Assembly (NCBI RefSeq): GCF_000814325.1
Contig: NZ_JPHF01000004.1
Coordinates: forward strand, 248,001-312,000
Length of the DNA: 64,000 bases
Direction: 5' to 3'
Origin: Flavihumibacter sp. ZG627
GTDB taxonomy: Bacteria; Bacteroidota; Bacteroidia; Chitinophagales; Chitinophagaceae
The position numbers and the translations under genes were made by a program. How positions within the stretch are numbered: position 1 is the first letter of the stretch; every line of letters starts with the position of its first letter. The notes below the pieces were generated by a model, which was not told where the DNA came from, ran no database searches, and worked only from the letters and a program-made list of their open reading frames with translations. Below, one piece after another: positions 43,787 to 52,327 of this stretch.

Positions 43787-44961
43787 GGAATCTGGTTACA
43801 GCAATAATTATGAGCCTGGTATTGCAGCCGGCGCTTGCACAATATGAGGTTGACAGTATTGTAAGGCAGGTAGAAAGAAACAATAAAGAGATAGCGGCAA
43901 ACCAGGAGCTTACAGCAGCAAAGGCAGCCTTGTTCAAGACCGGATTAACGCCGACGGATCCTTTTGTAGAATATGATTATATGTTTGGGAGTCCGGCTGG
44001 AGCAGGCAACCAACGCGACTTTGCCATTACGCAGCGAATAGATTTCCCTTCGGTGTACAGGCGGAAAAAACAGTTGTCGGAAATACAGATCGCGCAAACT
44101 GATCTGCAGCGACAGGTATTCAGGCAGGATATATTGCTGGAGGCGAAGCTACTGGCTCTGCGGGTAATATATCTTAACCGCAGGCAGACTGAGTTGAAAA
44201 GGCGGCTGGCAAGTACCAAGAAGCTTGCGTCCGATCTTAGAAAAAAACTTGAGCAGGGCGATATCATCATTCTGGATATGAATAAGGTGAAACTGCAGTT
44301 GCTGACCATTCAAAATGAGGTGGCGCTTACTGAAAATGAAAAGACAGTTGTATTGGCCAGGCTCCTTGAGATGAATGGGAATATACCTGTGAGAATCAAT
44401 GATACAATCTATCCCCAGGTACCGATAGTTCCGGCATTTGATAAACTGGATAGTATCATTGAAGTGAGTGATCCACTCATTAAAGTGTATGAGCAGGAGA
44501 AAAAAATACAGGACCAACAAATAAATGTGCAGAAAGGGCTGAATCTTCCCAAGCTGGAAACAGGTTATCATTCTCAAGGAATATTGGGACAGAGTTACAG
44601 GGGTGTTCATTTTGGGGTAGCAATTCCTTTATGGGAGAATAAGAACAGGCTCAATGCAGCGAAGGCAGCCCTAAACTATGCTACATCAGCTGCGGATGCC
44701 CACCGGCTGGAGCACCGGCAAACAAACCGTCAATACTATGAGCAGTTAGCGGTGCGTGAAAAAGCCATGTTAGAACACAAGGAGTTGCTGGAAACATTAA
44801 ATAATGAATACCTGCTGGGTAAAGCACTGTCACTTGGACAGATAACTATTGTGCAGTATTTCTATGAGCAAAGTTTTTACTACAGCGCATACGACAAATA
44901 CCTGCAGATGGAAGCAGAGTACCATAAGGCGCTTGCGCAGTTATTCAGATATACACTATAG
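43783..44961 (+). CDS. TolC-family outer-membrane factor of the metal-efflux system (CzcC-like)
   Basis: 392 residues with a signal peptide (about 1-19, LQPALAQ). The TolC-type pattern of two repeated halves, each with long coiled helices and barrel strands, is clear (for example AANQELTAAKAALFKTG and the second-half NRLNAAKAALNYATSAADAH). It forms the outer-membrane channel for the pump. The start overlaps the pump gene's end, consistent with translational coupling. Its stop overlaps the convergent acetyltransferase by 6 bases. Confidence 0.92.
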   Translation: MRNLVTAIIMSLVLQPALAQYEVDSIVRQVERNNKEIAANQELTAAKAALFKTGLTPTDPFVEYDYMFGSPAGAGNQRDFAITQRIDFPSVYRRKKQLSEIQIAQTDLQRQVFRQDILLEAKLLALRVIYLNRRQTELKRRLASTKKLASDLRKKLEQGDIIILDMNKVKLQLLTIQNEVALTENEKTVVLARLLEMNGNIPVRINDTIYPQVPIVPAFDKLDSIIEVSDPLIKVYEQEKKIQDQQINVQKGLNLPKLETGYHSQGILGQSYRGVHFGVAIPLWENKNRLNAAKAALNYATSAADAHRLEHRQTNRQYYEQLAVREKAMLEHKELLETLNNEYLLGKALSLGQITIVQYFYEQSFYYSAYDKYLQMEAEYHKALAQLFRYTL

Positions 44962-45543
44962 ATGGGCGTTATGCTCCAAATGTTTTAAAATCTTTGCCGG
45001 AACACCACCAACCACAGTATTATCGGGAACATCACTTGTAACTACAGCGCCTGCGGCTACCACAGCATTTTCGCCAATGGTTACTCCTGGCAGAATGGTA
45101 GCAGCAGCACCGATCCATGCATTTCTTTTTATAAGAATGGGTTTTGAAATCAGCGATCTTCTTTCTTTAGATTCGAGCGGATGGTTCTCTGTAATGAGGT
45201 TAACCTTGGGTCCAATCAATACATGATCTTCAAGTGTGATGCCGCCCATGTCAAGAAAGGAACAGGCATGATTGATGAATACATGTTTACCAATTTTGAT
45301 AAACTTCCCAAAATTGGTAAAGAAGGGAACGAATACCGTGGTGCTATTATCAATGGGAGAGCCGATAATATCACTTAATCTTTCCCTTGACTGGTTAATA
45401 TCCGTGGATGCATTAAGTCCGACAGATAACTTTAAGGTTCTGCTTACAATCTCATCAACAAAATGAAATTGCGGGTCATCCATGCGAATGATCTCTCCCG
45501 CTTTCATTCTTTCGAAGATGTGAGTGTTGTCATGAATTGCCAT
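44956..45543 (-). CDS. Sugar O-acetyltransferase, left-handed beta-helix type
   Basis: 195 residues from the ATG at 45543 (two codons inside the longest frame; MAIHDNTHIFERMKAGE is the family-like start). The N-terminal Mac domain (FERMKAGEIIRMDDPQF) is followed by hexapeptide repeats (IKIGKHVFINHACSFLDMGGITLEDHVLIGP, and the second run IGAAATILPGVTIGENAVVAAGAVVTSDV), including the acetyl-CoA site. The fold and order match maltose/galactoside and serine acetyltransferase relatives (Maa/LacA/NodL). The substrate is probably a sugar or sugar-like alcohol. Confidence 0.9.
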   Translation of the reverse strand: MAIHDNTHIFERMKAGEIIRMDDPQFHFVDEIVSRTLKLSVGLNASTDINQSRERLSDIIGSPIDNSTTVFVPFFTNFGKFIKIGKHVFINHACSFLDMGGITLEDHVLIGPKVNLITENHPLESKERRSLISKPILIKRNAWIGAAATILPGVTIGENAVVAAGAVVTSDVPDNTVVGGVPAKILKHLEHNAHL

Positions 45544-45569
45544 ATGCATGTCTTTGTTAAATGAAAAAA

Positions 45570-45577
45570 CAAAGATA
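45570..45577 (-). promoter_or_regulatory. Putative -7 promoter element of the acetyltransferase gene
   Basis: The minus strand reads TATCTTTG, an exact match to the Bacteroidota -7 consensus TAnnTTTG, 27 bases before the ATG at 45543. A convincing TTG -33 element is not present at the expected distance, so the call rests on the -7 match and position. Confidence 0.4.
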
Positions 45578-45585
45578 ATACACAG

Positions 45586-45720
45586 CTAGCTCAGTGATTT
45601 CATGTCCACTACAAAGCGATACTTAACATCCCCTTTCTGCAACCTGTCAAATGCCTCATTGATTTGTGAAGGATTGATCATTTCTGATTTACTTACCAAT
45701 TTTACTGAACAGAGCTGATA
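45586..45720 (-). pseudogene. Remnant of a zinc-dependent alcohol dehydrogenase, C-terminal end only
   Basis: On the minus strand a frame ending in TAG at 45586-45588 encodes about 40 residues, VKLVSKSEMINPSQINEAF followed by DRLQKGDVKYRFVVDMKSLS. This is the typical end of NAD(P)-dependent, cinnamyl-alcohol-type zinc alcohol dehydrogenases (INKAYERMLKSDVRYRFVIDM pattern). The frame closes at a TGA just upstream, and the catalytic and cofactor domains are missing, because the DUF2202 gene begins where they should be. It is a decayed gene fragment. Confidence 0.8.
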
Positions 45721-45730
45721 AGATCAGATC

Positions 45731-46414
45731 CTAAAATCCTGTTTCCATAGAGCTGTTGATGATGGCATCAAATTCTGTCTGGCTGATATATTGCGGTGTA
45801 TAGCTTCCCCCAACCTTCAGGATATTACTGAAGAAGGCCCTCAGGTGATTTCTGCTTCCTTTTGAAAGCATTGAATACACCAGTTCGATATCCTGGTTAT
45901 CAACTAAGGCCGTTGCATTCTGCAGATCGAAGATGTCGAGGTCTTCAATAGTGGCGCCAACTTTATAGGCATCAAGCACGCTTAATTTCCCCTTTGCCAC
46001 CAACTCGTTGTAGAGCGTCTGTAAGGCTGTATTATTAAATACGCCGATAGGATTAGAGCCAACGGGATCGGGTATATCATATTTGTTAAGAAGGATCAGC
46101 ACGGCTTCCATATGGGTTTGCTCACTTGATGAAATATTATTGAAGATTCTTGATCCCCATTTGTTGTATAAGGTGATATATACATCCCTGGCAAGTTTTT
46201 CTTCTTCACGCATAAAGACAAGGCTGGTTCGCTCTTCCGGGCTTATTGGCTGATTAGGAAGGCTATTAACCTGTAACCGGAGATTGGCCACATTAATGAT
46301 GGCGTTATCGTCATTTGAAGGGCTATCGTCATCATCCTTATTACAGAAAGAAAAGGAAAAAACAAGTGCGACGAGCAGCGTAGAGATGGCTGCATGTTTC
46401 CATATATTTTTCAT
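45731..46414 (-). CDS. DUF2202 ferritin-like lipoprotein
   Basis: 227 residues. A lipoprotein signal ends in FSFC (Cys24), followed by an acidic linker (NKDDDDSPSNDDN). The DUF2202 four-helix region carries the diiron-type residues: REEEKLARDVYITLYNKWG and SSEQTHMEAVLILLNKY in the first half, then the second half from about 130. The family is thought to be ferritin-like, but its function is not known. The gene is bracketed by two decayed dehydrogenase genes, at 45586-45720 and 47443-48199. Confidence 0.88.
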   Translation of the reverse strand: MKNIWKHAAISTLLVALVFSFSFCNKDDDDSPSNDDNAIINVANLRLQVNSLPNQPISPEERTSLVFMREEEKLARDVYITLYNKWGSRIFNNISSSEQTHMEAVLILLNKYDIPDPVGSNPIGVFNNTALQTLYNELVAKGKLSVLDAYKVGATIEDLDIFDLQNATALVDNQDIELVYSMLSKGSRNHLRAFFSNILKVGGSYTPQYISQTEFDAIINSSMETGF

Positions 46415-46584
46415 GATGAAGTATTTTATAATAGTGCAATAAAGCTACTCCACCAAAAATGACTGTTGTGTAAGAACTGTTACACAACAATAAGAGGACT
46501 GTTAATTTACCTGATAAAGTTGAACAGATAATCGGAGATGATCATTCAAGTAGTGACTTGCATTACCTAAAGCGATGAGATAGA

Positions 46585-47409
46585 TCATACATGAGGCGGT
46601 CGCCACTTGTATAAAAAGACAATCGTTATGATAACCGACACAAGGCCGGGTACACTTGCTTCCATGCCAAAGTTGCCACCTGTTAACCAAACCGGCAGGT
46701 CATTGAGATCGGGCTTTAGAATGCCGGGATGCTGGTTTCCGCTAACGCCAAAACCAAGCAATATGCCCTGCACCCAATTGGCCATAAAGTGAATACCGAT
46801 AGGCAGGGCAAGACTTCTGGTTTTAATAAAAGCAAGTCCGAATAATATGGAAGCAAAGAAGATATTTATACTGGCGAGTATTTTAGTAGTTCCTGTCATG
46901 CCCGGATTATCCAGATGTGCCAGCATGAATAATCCAGAAATAATTAATTGAGCCGGCCATTCCCCTAAAGCAGTAATAAGTCTTTGAAAAATAAAGCCCC
47001 TGAAAAGCAGTTCTTCTGAAACCGCATAGGCAAGAAACAATACGGTGAGTGGAAGGAGGGATGACAGGTGCAGCGGATTCGCAATCCATCTTACCCCTGC
47101 CAGCAATAAAACCAAAGCAGGAACCAACATGAGGGCGGCACCTATCAACAAACCTTTTGAAAGGGATCGAATCCAATTGATATTAAGCGTACCAAAAAGA
47201 TCCTCTAATGGTTGCCGGATAATAGCCTGGCAAACAATGGAGACAACAGTAATGATGATAACCTGGTAGAAAATGCTAAGCTCAAATGCATAGTGCTGAG
47301 AAAGTAATACAAGAGGAATGGTAAAAGCAGCTAAGATCAGAAAGAAAAGGGCGACCCACCAAAGGTTTCTGAGTTTCCCGTCATTATTGGGTATAACAAA
47401 CTGTGCCAT
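46585..47409 (-). CDS. CPBP family intramembrane metalloprotease (type II CAAX protease-like)
   Basis: 274 residues with about eight hydrophobic segments. The three motifs of the ABI/CPBP family are intact: SEELLFRGF (EExxxR), FMLAHLD (FxxxH) and GIHFMANW (HxxxN). In bacteria the substrates are rarely known; roles in bacteriocin immunity or membrane-protein processing have been found for some. It is a single gene between the DUF2202 lipoprotein and the decayed quinone-oxidoreductase gene. Confidence 0.9.
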   Translation of the reverse strand: MAQFVIPNNDGKLRNLWWVALFFLILAAFTIPLVLLSQHYAFELSIFYQVIIITVVSIVCQAIIRQPLEDLFGTLNINWIRSLSKGLLIGAALMLVPALVLLLAGVRWIANPLHLSSLLPLTVLFLAYAVSEELLFRGFIFQRLITALGEWPAQLIISGLFMLAHLDNPGMTGTTKILASINIFFASILFGLAFIKTRSLALPIGIHFMANWVQGILLGFGVSGNQHPGILKPDLNDLPVWLTGGNFGMEASVPGLVSVIITIVFLYKWRPPHV

Positions 47410-47442
47410 TTTAAAATAAGTTGATCTTATAAATTACATATT

Positions 47443-48199
47443 CTACACCGTTATAACAACATTCCCTTTTTTATGTCCCCCATCCACATACCGATGTGCT
47501 TCTGCAAGCTGCTCAAGGGGATAGGTCCTATCGATAACCGGCTTTAGTTGTCCGGCTTCAATAATAGCGCTTGCCATTCTTACTAAAATCTTCTTTAGTA
47601 TAATCAATTACAATATCTGCTCCCAATGATTTTACCAGCGATTCATTGGCAGCACTGCAAACGGCAGTCACTTCTGCACCCATAATTTTAGCAAGCTGAA
47701 CAGCAGCTGTACCCACCGATCCGGAAGCACCGTAGATCAATATCTTCTGTGCGGCTTGCAACTTCGCCTTTCTTAAAAAATGAAGGGCAGTATTGGCGCC
47801 GAAGGGAATAGCGGCGGCTTCCGGGTAGGAGAGGTTTGCGGGCTTTAGGGCGATCACTCCATCTTCCGGTAAACATTTATACTCGGCGTAGGTGCCAAAT
47901 GTTTTGATGGATAATCCATACACCTGGTCGCCCGGTTTAAACCTGGCAACATTTTTTCCGGTGGCTTCCACTTCGCCCGCCAGGATTATTCCCATCAGTT
48001 TGATCCGGGGCCTGAATAATCCCAGCATAAGCCTGACGAGAAAGGGGTCGGCCTTGCGCATACGCACATCCCCCGAATTAACGGCAGTGGCAAAGATCCT
48101 GATCAAAACCTCGTTATCTTTTGGAACAGGCTTTTCAATTTCTGTAAGGCGGAGTACATCGGGAGACCCGTATTCATCATTAAGGACTGCTTTCATCAT
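47443..48199 (-). pseudogene. Quinone oxidoreductase-like dehydrogenase, broken by an internal deletion and frameshift
   Basis: The first 213 residues (47558-48199) are a normal medium-chain dehydrogenase start: [26 protein letters not shown], and the cofactor motif [16 protein letters not shown]. The frame then ends at TGA (47558) soon after [16 protein letters not shown]. In the next frame, from about 47550 down to TAG at 47443, the family's C-terminus appears: [20 protein letters not shown], then [23 protein letters not shown]. Roughly 80-110 middle residues that the family has between these parts are missing, and the join is out of frame. The gene should be inactive. Confidence 0.88.
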
Positions 48200-48294
48200 C
48201 TATACAATTAAAGATTAAAGCAATCTATTAATTATTCAAACGCCGATACGTCTTTACTACAGCAGCGGTAAATCAGTTACCAGGAAAATAATAA

Positions 48295-50553
48295 TCAAAA
48301 AGCTCTGAGGCTCTCGTTTAGTTGTTTATTGAAAGGCTGTTTATAAAAACGTTTGCCGGTGGCTTTGTACAGCGCGTTAGCAAGCGCGCCGAAAGTTGGC
48401 GGAAAAGCAGGCTCGCCCATGCCGGTTGGATCGATATCATTCTTTACAAAATGAACATCAATCGCTTTGGGTGCTTCATTATGCCGGATCATCCTGTAGC
48501 GGTGGAAATTATTCCTGTCAGGCACGCCATCCTTAAAATTCAGCTCCCCATACAGCGCATTTCCAATAGCATCTACCACTGCACCTTCGGTGAGATTGAT
48601 AGCGGCATCTGGATTAATCACAATACCGCAATCAACAGCACAGCAGACCCGCTTAACCACAGGCTTTCCTTTTTCCATGCTGAGGTCCAGCACCTGGGCC
48701 ACATATGAATTGTGACAGAAATAAGCGGATACACCTCTATGCACATTGCCGGGGGAAGCATTCCAGCCACTCTTTTCACGCACCAGTTTCAGTACGCCTG
48801 CATAGCGATTGGGATCGTAATCATGCTTCTCTCCTACTGGTTTTTTTATGACGCGATCTAATAACTCCAACCGAAATTCAATTGGATCTTTACCAGCAGC
48901 CTCTGCCACTTCATCGAGGAAGGATTGCTCTGCGGCCGCAATGAAATTTGATCTTGGTGCGCGGAAAGAACCGGTAGTGATATTTGAATTGATAGTGAAC
49001 TCTTCCGCTAAATAATTTTCAACAGCGCCTGCAGGGAAACGATTCTCTTCAAGAGGACTTTCAGGAACACCGCCAGCTTTCACATGAAATGCTACCAGGT
49101 TATTATCAGCGTCTAATGCAGCACGATACATCGCTGTATAAGTAGGTCGATAAATACCCGAGCTCATATCATCTTCGCGTGAGTAAATAAGTTTAACCGG
49201 TGCCTTGAGTTTTTGTGAGATCAGCGCTGCCTCCACCAGCCAATGGGCATAGGATCTTCTTCCATAGCCGCCGCCGAGGCGCGTCATCTGTATATCGATC
49301 TTTTCAACAGGCATGCCTAAACGAGCAGACAGAGCCTTCTCCGTCATCTCCGGCTTCTGGAGCGGACCAATCAGTTCAGCTTTATCTTCAGTTACATCAG
49401 CAAAAAAATTCATTGGCTCCATACAATTATGGGCCAGGAAAGGGGCGTTGTACGTGCGTTCAATAATTTTTGCAGCATGCTTAAATGCTTCTTCCGGATC
49501 ACCATCTTTGCGTGCAACATGCGCTGGCTTTTTCAGTAATTCTGCCATGGTGGCCACATGCCTGGAGGTACCCTCAAGCCCGGCAGGGATGGTGACTGTT
49601 TCTTTTCTATCAAAAGCATTCCTGCTGAACTTGTGATCAGCAATAGGCTGCCATTGGATTTTCAATGCTTTCTTAGCCTTCATTACTTCCCAGGTGCTGT
49701 TACCCACAATGGCAACCACTTCGTTGAAAGAGCAGGTATCGAAGAAAGATCTCTCATAATCGTCGTTGAATATTTTGATGGGGAAAATATCCTTTATACC
49801 GGGCATTGATCTGGCGTCAGTGTCAGTGATCGATTTGAATGTCATTCCAAATGCAGGGGGATGAACGATCATGGCGATGAGCATTCCATCGCGAATAATA
49901 TCAGAACCGAAGAGCGGTTTGCCGGTAACGATCTTTTCGCCATCAACATTTTTCTGTGAGCTGCCGATGATCTTAAAATCTTTAAAGTCTTTGAGTTTAA
50001 CTTCTTTCGGAATGGGAATCTTTGCTGCAGCAGATGCCATTGCACCATAAGTAGCAGTTTTCCCCGATGCTTTATGATGGAGGTTTCCATTTTCGGTAGT
50101 GATCTCCTCAGGTGAAACATTCCATGCCTGTGCAGCAGCTTCCCGCAACATCAGTCGCGCAGATGCACCTGCTGTTCTCAGCGTTTTCCATCCCTGCCTG
50201 ATAGCCTGGCTACCGCCAATCGTCTGGCGGGAATAGAGTTTTGTATTCAGGGGTGCCTGTTCAACGACAACTGATTTCCAGTCCACGTCGAGTTCCTCTG
50301 CGATGATCATCGGCATGGAGGTCTTCACATTTTGTCCGCCTTCCGGATTGGGGGAAAAAATGGTGACGATACCTTCGGGGGATATCTTCAGGTAGCCGTT
50401 GAGCCCGGTAAAATCGCTGGCTACAGCATTGGCTTCGGCGGCAGGCGCGGCAAGGGATGAGAGCCAGCTAAAGCTGATCATCAATCCCCCGCCTGCCAGG
50501 GCAGAAGACTTCAGGAAGTTCCTTCTGCTTATGGAAGATTTATACAGTGTCAT
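48295..50553 (-). CDS. Molybdopterin-binding subunit of an isoquinoline 1-oxidoreductase/aldehyde oxidase-type hydroxylase (copy 1)
   Basis: 752 residues. A twin-arginine signal (SRRNFLKSSALAGGGLMISF) directs Tat export with the cofactor bound. The rest is the xanthine dehydrogenase family large subunit: molybdopterin contacts such as GQNVKTSMPMIIAEELDVDW and GGSQAIRQGWKTL, SFRAPRSNFIAAAEQSFLDE, and the catalytic Glu in TGMGEPAFPP near the C-terminus. It is a paralogue of 58973-61225. No 2Fe-2S subunit or cytochrome gene adjoins it; the only small-subunit gene in the window is at 61230-61694. It should hydroxylate a heterocycle or oxidise an aldehyde in the periplasm, using water as oxygen source. 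Confidence 0.92.
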   Translation of the reverse strand: MTLYKSSISRRNFLKSSALAGGGLMISFSWLSSLAAPAAEANAVASDFTGLNGYLKISPEGIVTIFSPNPEGGQNVKTSMPMIIAEELDVDWKSVVVEQAPLNTKLYSRQTIGGSQAIRQGWKTLRTAGASARLMLREAAAQAWNVSPEEITTENGNLHHKASGKTATYGAMASAAAKIPIPKEVKLKDFKDFKIIGSSQKNVDGEKIVTGKPLFGSDIIRDGMLIAMIVHPPAFGMTFKSITDTDARSMPGIKDIFPIKIFNDDYERSFFDTCSFNEVVAIVGNSTWEVMKAKKALKIQWQPIADHKFSRNAFDRKETVTIPAGLEGTSRHVATMAELLKKPAHVARKDGDPEEAFKHAAKIIERTYNAPFLAHNCMEPMNFFADVTEDKAELIGPLQKPEMTEKALSARLGMPVEKIDIQMTRLGGGYGRRSYAHWLVEAALISQKLKAPVKLIYSREDDMSSGIYRPTYTAMYRAALDADNNLVAFHVKAGGVPESPLEENRFPAGAVENYLAEEFTINSNITTGSFRAPRSNFIAAAEQSFLDEVAEAAGKDPIEFRLELLDRVIKKPVGEKHDYDPNRYAGVLKLVREKSGWNASPGNVHRGVSAYFCHNSYVAQVLDLSMEKGKPVVKRVCCAVDCGIVINPDAAINLTEGAVVDAIGNALYGELNFKDGVPDRNNFHRYRMIRHNEAPKAIDVHFVKNDIDPTGMGEPAFPPTFGALANALYKATGKRFYKQPFNKQLNESLRAF

Positions 50554-50575
50554 CCTTTAATTTACCACTAATTCA

Positions 50576-51112
50576 TCATTTCAGCAATTCCACATAGGCA
50601 TCTGTATCATAGTCATCCATTCCTGTGTTTTTCTTTATCAGTTCACCGTTCTCGTTAAAAATAAATGTGGCGGGGATTCCATTGACATTGAACATTTCCG
50701 GAAGATTGCCTGCCGGAGCATACACTGGCAGTTTCATTTTTTTTGCTTGTGCAAAACCTTTTGCCAGTTCAAACGATTCATCCAGCGACAACATTATAAA
50801 GACAGTTTTTTGCTTATCAACTTTGCTGTAGAGTTTTTCAATGGATGGGATTTCTGCGCGGCAAGGTGGGCACCAGGTAGCCCAAAGATTCACAAAAACC
50901 TTCTTCCCTTTTAAGTCGGCCAGGTTAATTGTACTACCATCTGATTGTATCATGCTGAATGAAGGCAATGTTGATGGTGCAACGGAGCTTACATTTACAA
51001 CTGGAGCGCCCTGAACGCCCTGCTCTCCTACTAAAGGCTCTTTTGCGATTTCAGTACAGGCCGTGAATGAAAAAAGAGCTAAAGAAATGAATACGATATA
51101 TGAAGTTTTCAT
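50576..51112 (-). CDS. TlpA-like thioredoxin-fold lipoprotein (CPPC)
   Basis: 178 residues with a lipobox FTAC (Cys19). After a low-complexity linker rich in Val/Gln/Pro (about 20-50) comes a TlpA/ResA-type thioredoxin fold with redox pair Cys81-x-x-Cys84 in WATWCPPC, and the cis-Pro loop GIPATFIFNENGE. It should act as a disulfide reductase in the envelope, for example for cytochrome c maturation. It sits next to a second TlpA-like protein and near the cytochrome-containing PQQ enzyme and the Tat-exported hydroxylase. Confidence 0.9.
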   Translation of the reverse strand: MKTSYIVFISLALFSFTACTEIAKEPLVGEQGVQGAPVVNVSSVAPSTLPSFSMIQSDGSTINLADLKGKKVFVNLWATWCPPCRAEIPSIEKLYSKVDKQKTVFIMLSLDESFELAKGFAQAKKMKLPVYAPAGNLPEMFNVNGIPATFIFNENGELIKKNTGMDDYDTDAYVELLK

Positions 51113-51155
51113 TTTTATAATTATTTGATTTAGATAATTTTTATTTGATGCCTTT

Positions 51156-51740
51156 TTATAATACCTCTTCTAACTGCTTTATAAACGCATCAGTATTATA
51201 GTTAGCCAATCCCTCTTTTTTAAGAACTACTTTGCCTTCTTTGTTTAATATTACGGTTGTGGGTAAAGTGCCACTATAGACTTCTTTGGGCACAATACCG
51301 GCAGCTTTGGAAAGTGGCATTGTATAACTATTCTTTTGAAGATATTTTATGGCTTTCGCTTTGTCATCATCTTCGTTCATAAATAAAAAAACAATCCGTT
51401 CATCATCTTTGAATATGGAGTAGAGTGCTTCCAGTGAAGGCATTTCCGCCACGCAGGGCGGGCACCAGGTGGCCCAGAAATTAATGAACACCACTTTTCC
51501 CTTAAGGTCTTCTAAAGAAGCAGAATTACCTGCAGCGTCCGTAAAAGCAAAGGATGTTTTTTCAGGATTACTATTGATTCCCTCCTTCTTTATTTCTGCT
51601 TTGAACAGTCCTATTGAAACAAGTTGTTTCAGCATCCAGGATTTTGCTCCCGGATTAAAGATTATAAGGAGTAGAAAACCTACAAGTAAAATATCCACCA
51701 GATGCTTTCTGACTCCTGCATAAATATTCTGAATAGTCAT
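51156..51740 (-). CDS. Membrane-anchored TlpA-like thioredoxin-fold protein (CPPC)
   Basis: 194 residues. An uncleaved N-terminal helix (about 15-30, VDILLVGFLLLIIF) anchors it in the inner membrane, with the thioredoxin domain outside. Redox pair Cys93-Cys96 in WATWCPPC; the cis-Pro loop is GTLPTTVILNKEGK. It resembles its neighbour 50576-51112 but uses a membrane helix where that one has a lipid anchor, so the two could hand on electrons in series. A 7-base G run lies downstream at about 51814-51820. Confidence 0.9.
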   Translation of the reverse strand: MTIQNIYAGVRKHLVDILLVGFLLLIIFNPGAKSWMLKQLVSIGLFKAEIKKEGINSNPEKTSFAFTDAAGNSASLEDLKGKVVFINFWATWCPPCVAEMPSLEALYSIFKDDERIVFLFMNEDDDKAKAIKYLQKNSYTMPLSKAAGIVPKEVYSGTLPTTVILNKEGKVVLKKEGLANYNTDAFIKQLEEVL

Positions 51741-51824
51741 ATTGATGATGTTAGGGAGAACCTGCCATTTTCGTATTAACGCTCACAGGCATAATAAGTA
51801 AAATAAAAAAGAGGGGGGGAAAAA

Positions 51825-52229
51825 TCAAATAAGCAACCGCAGATGTTGCAGAAACAGGGGAATGCTTCTTTGGAGAGTATTTGCAGATGTAAGGCTGCCC
51901 GGATTTAATCCGTTTAAGAAATAATTTGAATCAAATCCAGCTTCATCAGCAATATTTGAAGGATGAAAAGGATTAGGTAATTGATCCTGTTTTGACAAAT
52001 CCTGCTTTACCAGAACTGTATATTGTGCAGCCAAAGAGCAGTTACCAGCAGTGCTGTAATCAGCAAAGGATCGCTGGTTTAAATTTGTTTGACTTGATTT
52101 TGTGGCAGTTGTAGAAACGGAAACAAAATTATTCTGCAGTAAACGTTTTACCGGGCACGAAACAACCAATATCAACACGGCCACGGCAACTGATAATGCA
52201 GAAAATATTTTATTGGCGCCAATATTCAT
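51825..52229 (-). CDS. Exported protein of unknown function
   Basis: 134 residues with an N-terminal hydrophobic segment (IFSALSVAVAVLILVVSCP) that may be an anchor or a lipoprotein signal. The remainder is polar, Ser/Asn/Gln-rich, with no recognised domain, and ends in IPLFLQHLRLLI. The minus strand has TACTTTTG (52235-52242), an exact -7 consensus match, 6 bases before the ATG, with no -33 partner. It is the gene upstream of the two TlpA-like genes on the same strand and could be co-transcribed with them. Confidence 0.65.
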   Translation of the reverse strand: MNIGANKIFSALSVAVAVLILVVSCPVKRLLQNNFVSVSTTATKSSQTNLNQRSFADYSTAGNCSLAAQYTVLVKQDLSKQDQLPNPFHPSNIADEAGFDSNYFLNGLNPGSLTSANTLQRSIPLFLQHLRLLI

Positions 52230-52327
52230 CCATGCAAAAGTAATTTGTTAGGGAAGAAAAAGCTTGAAACCTCAGACAATCAAACGTTAATTAACTTGAC
52301 ATTCCAATATACCCCTACTTTAGTTTG

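Noticed and set aside
51814-51820. Run of seven G as a slippage site.
   Set aside because: It lies after the stop codon of the gene at 51825, between genes, so frame change has no effect; promoter effect is not evident.
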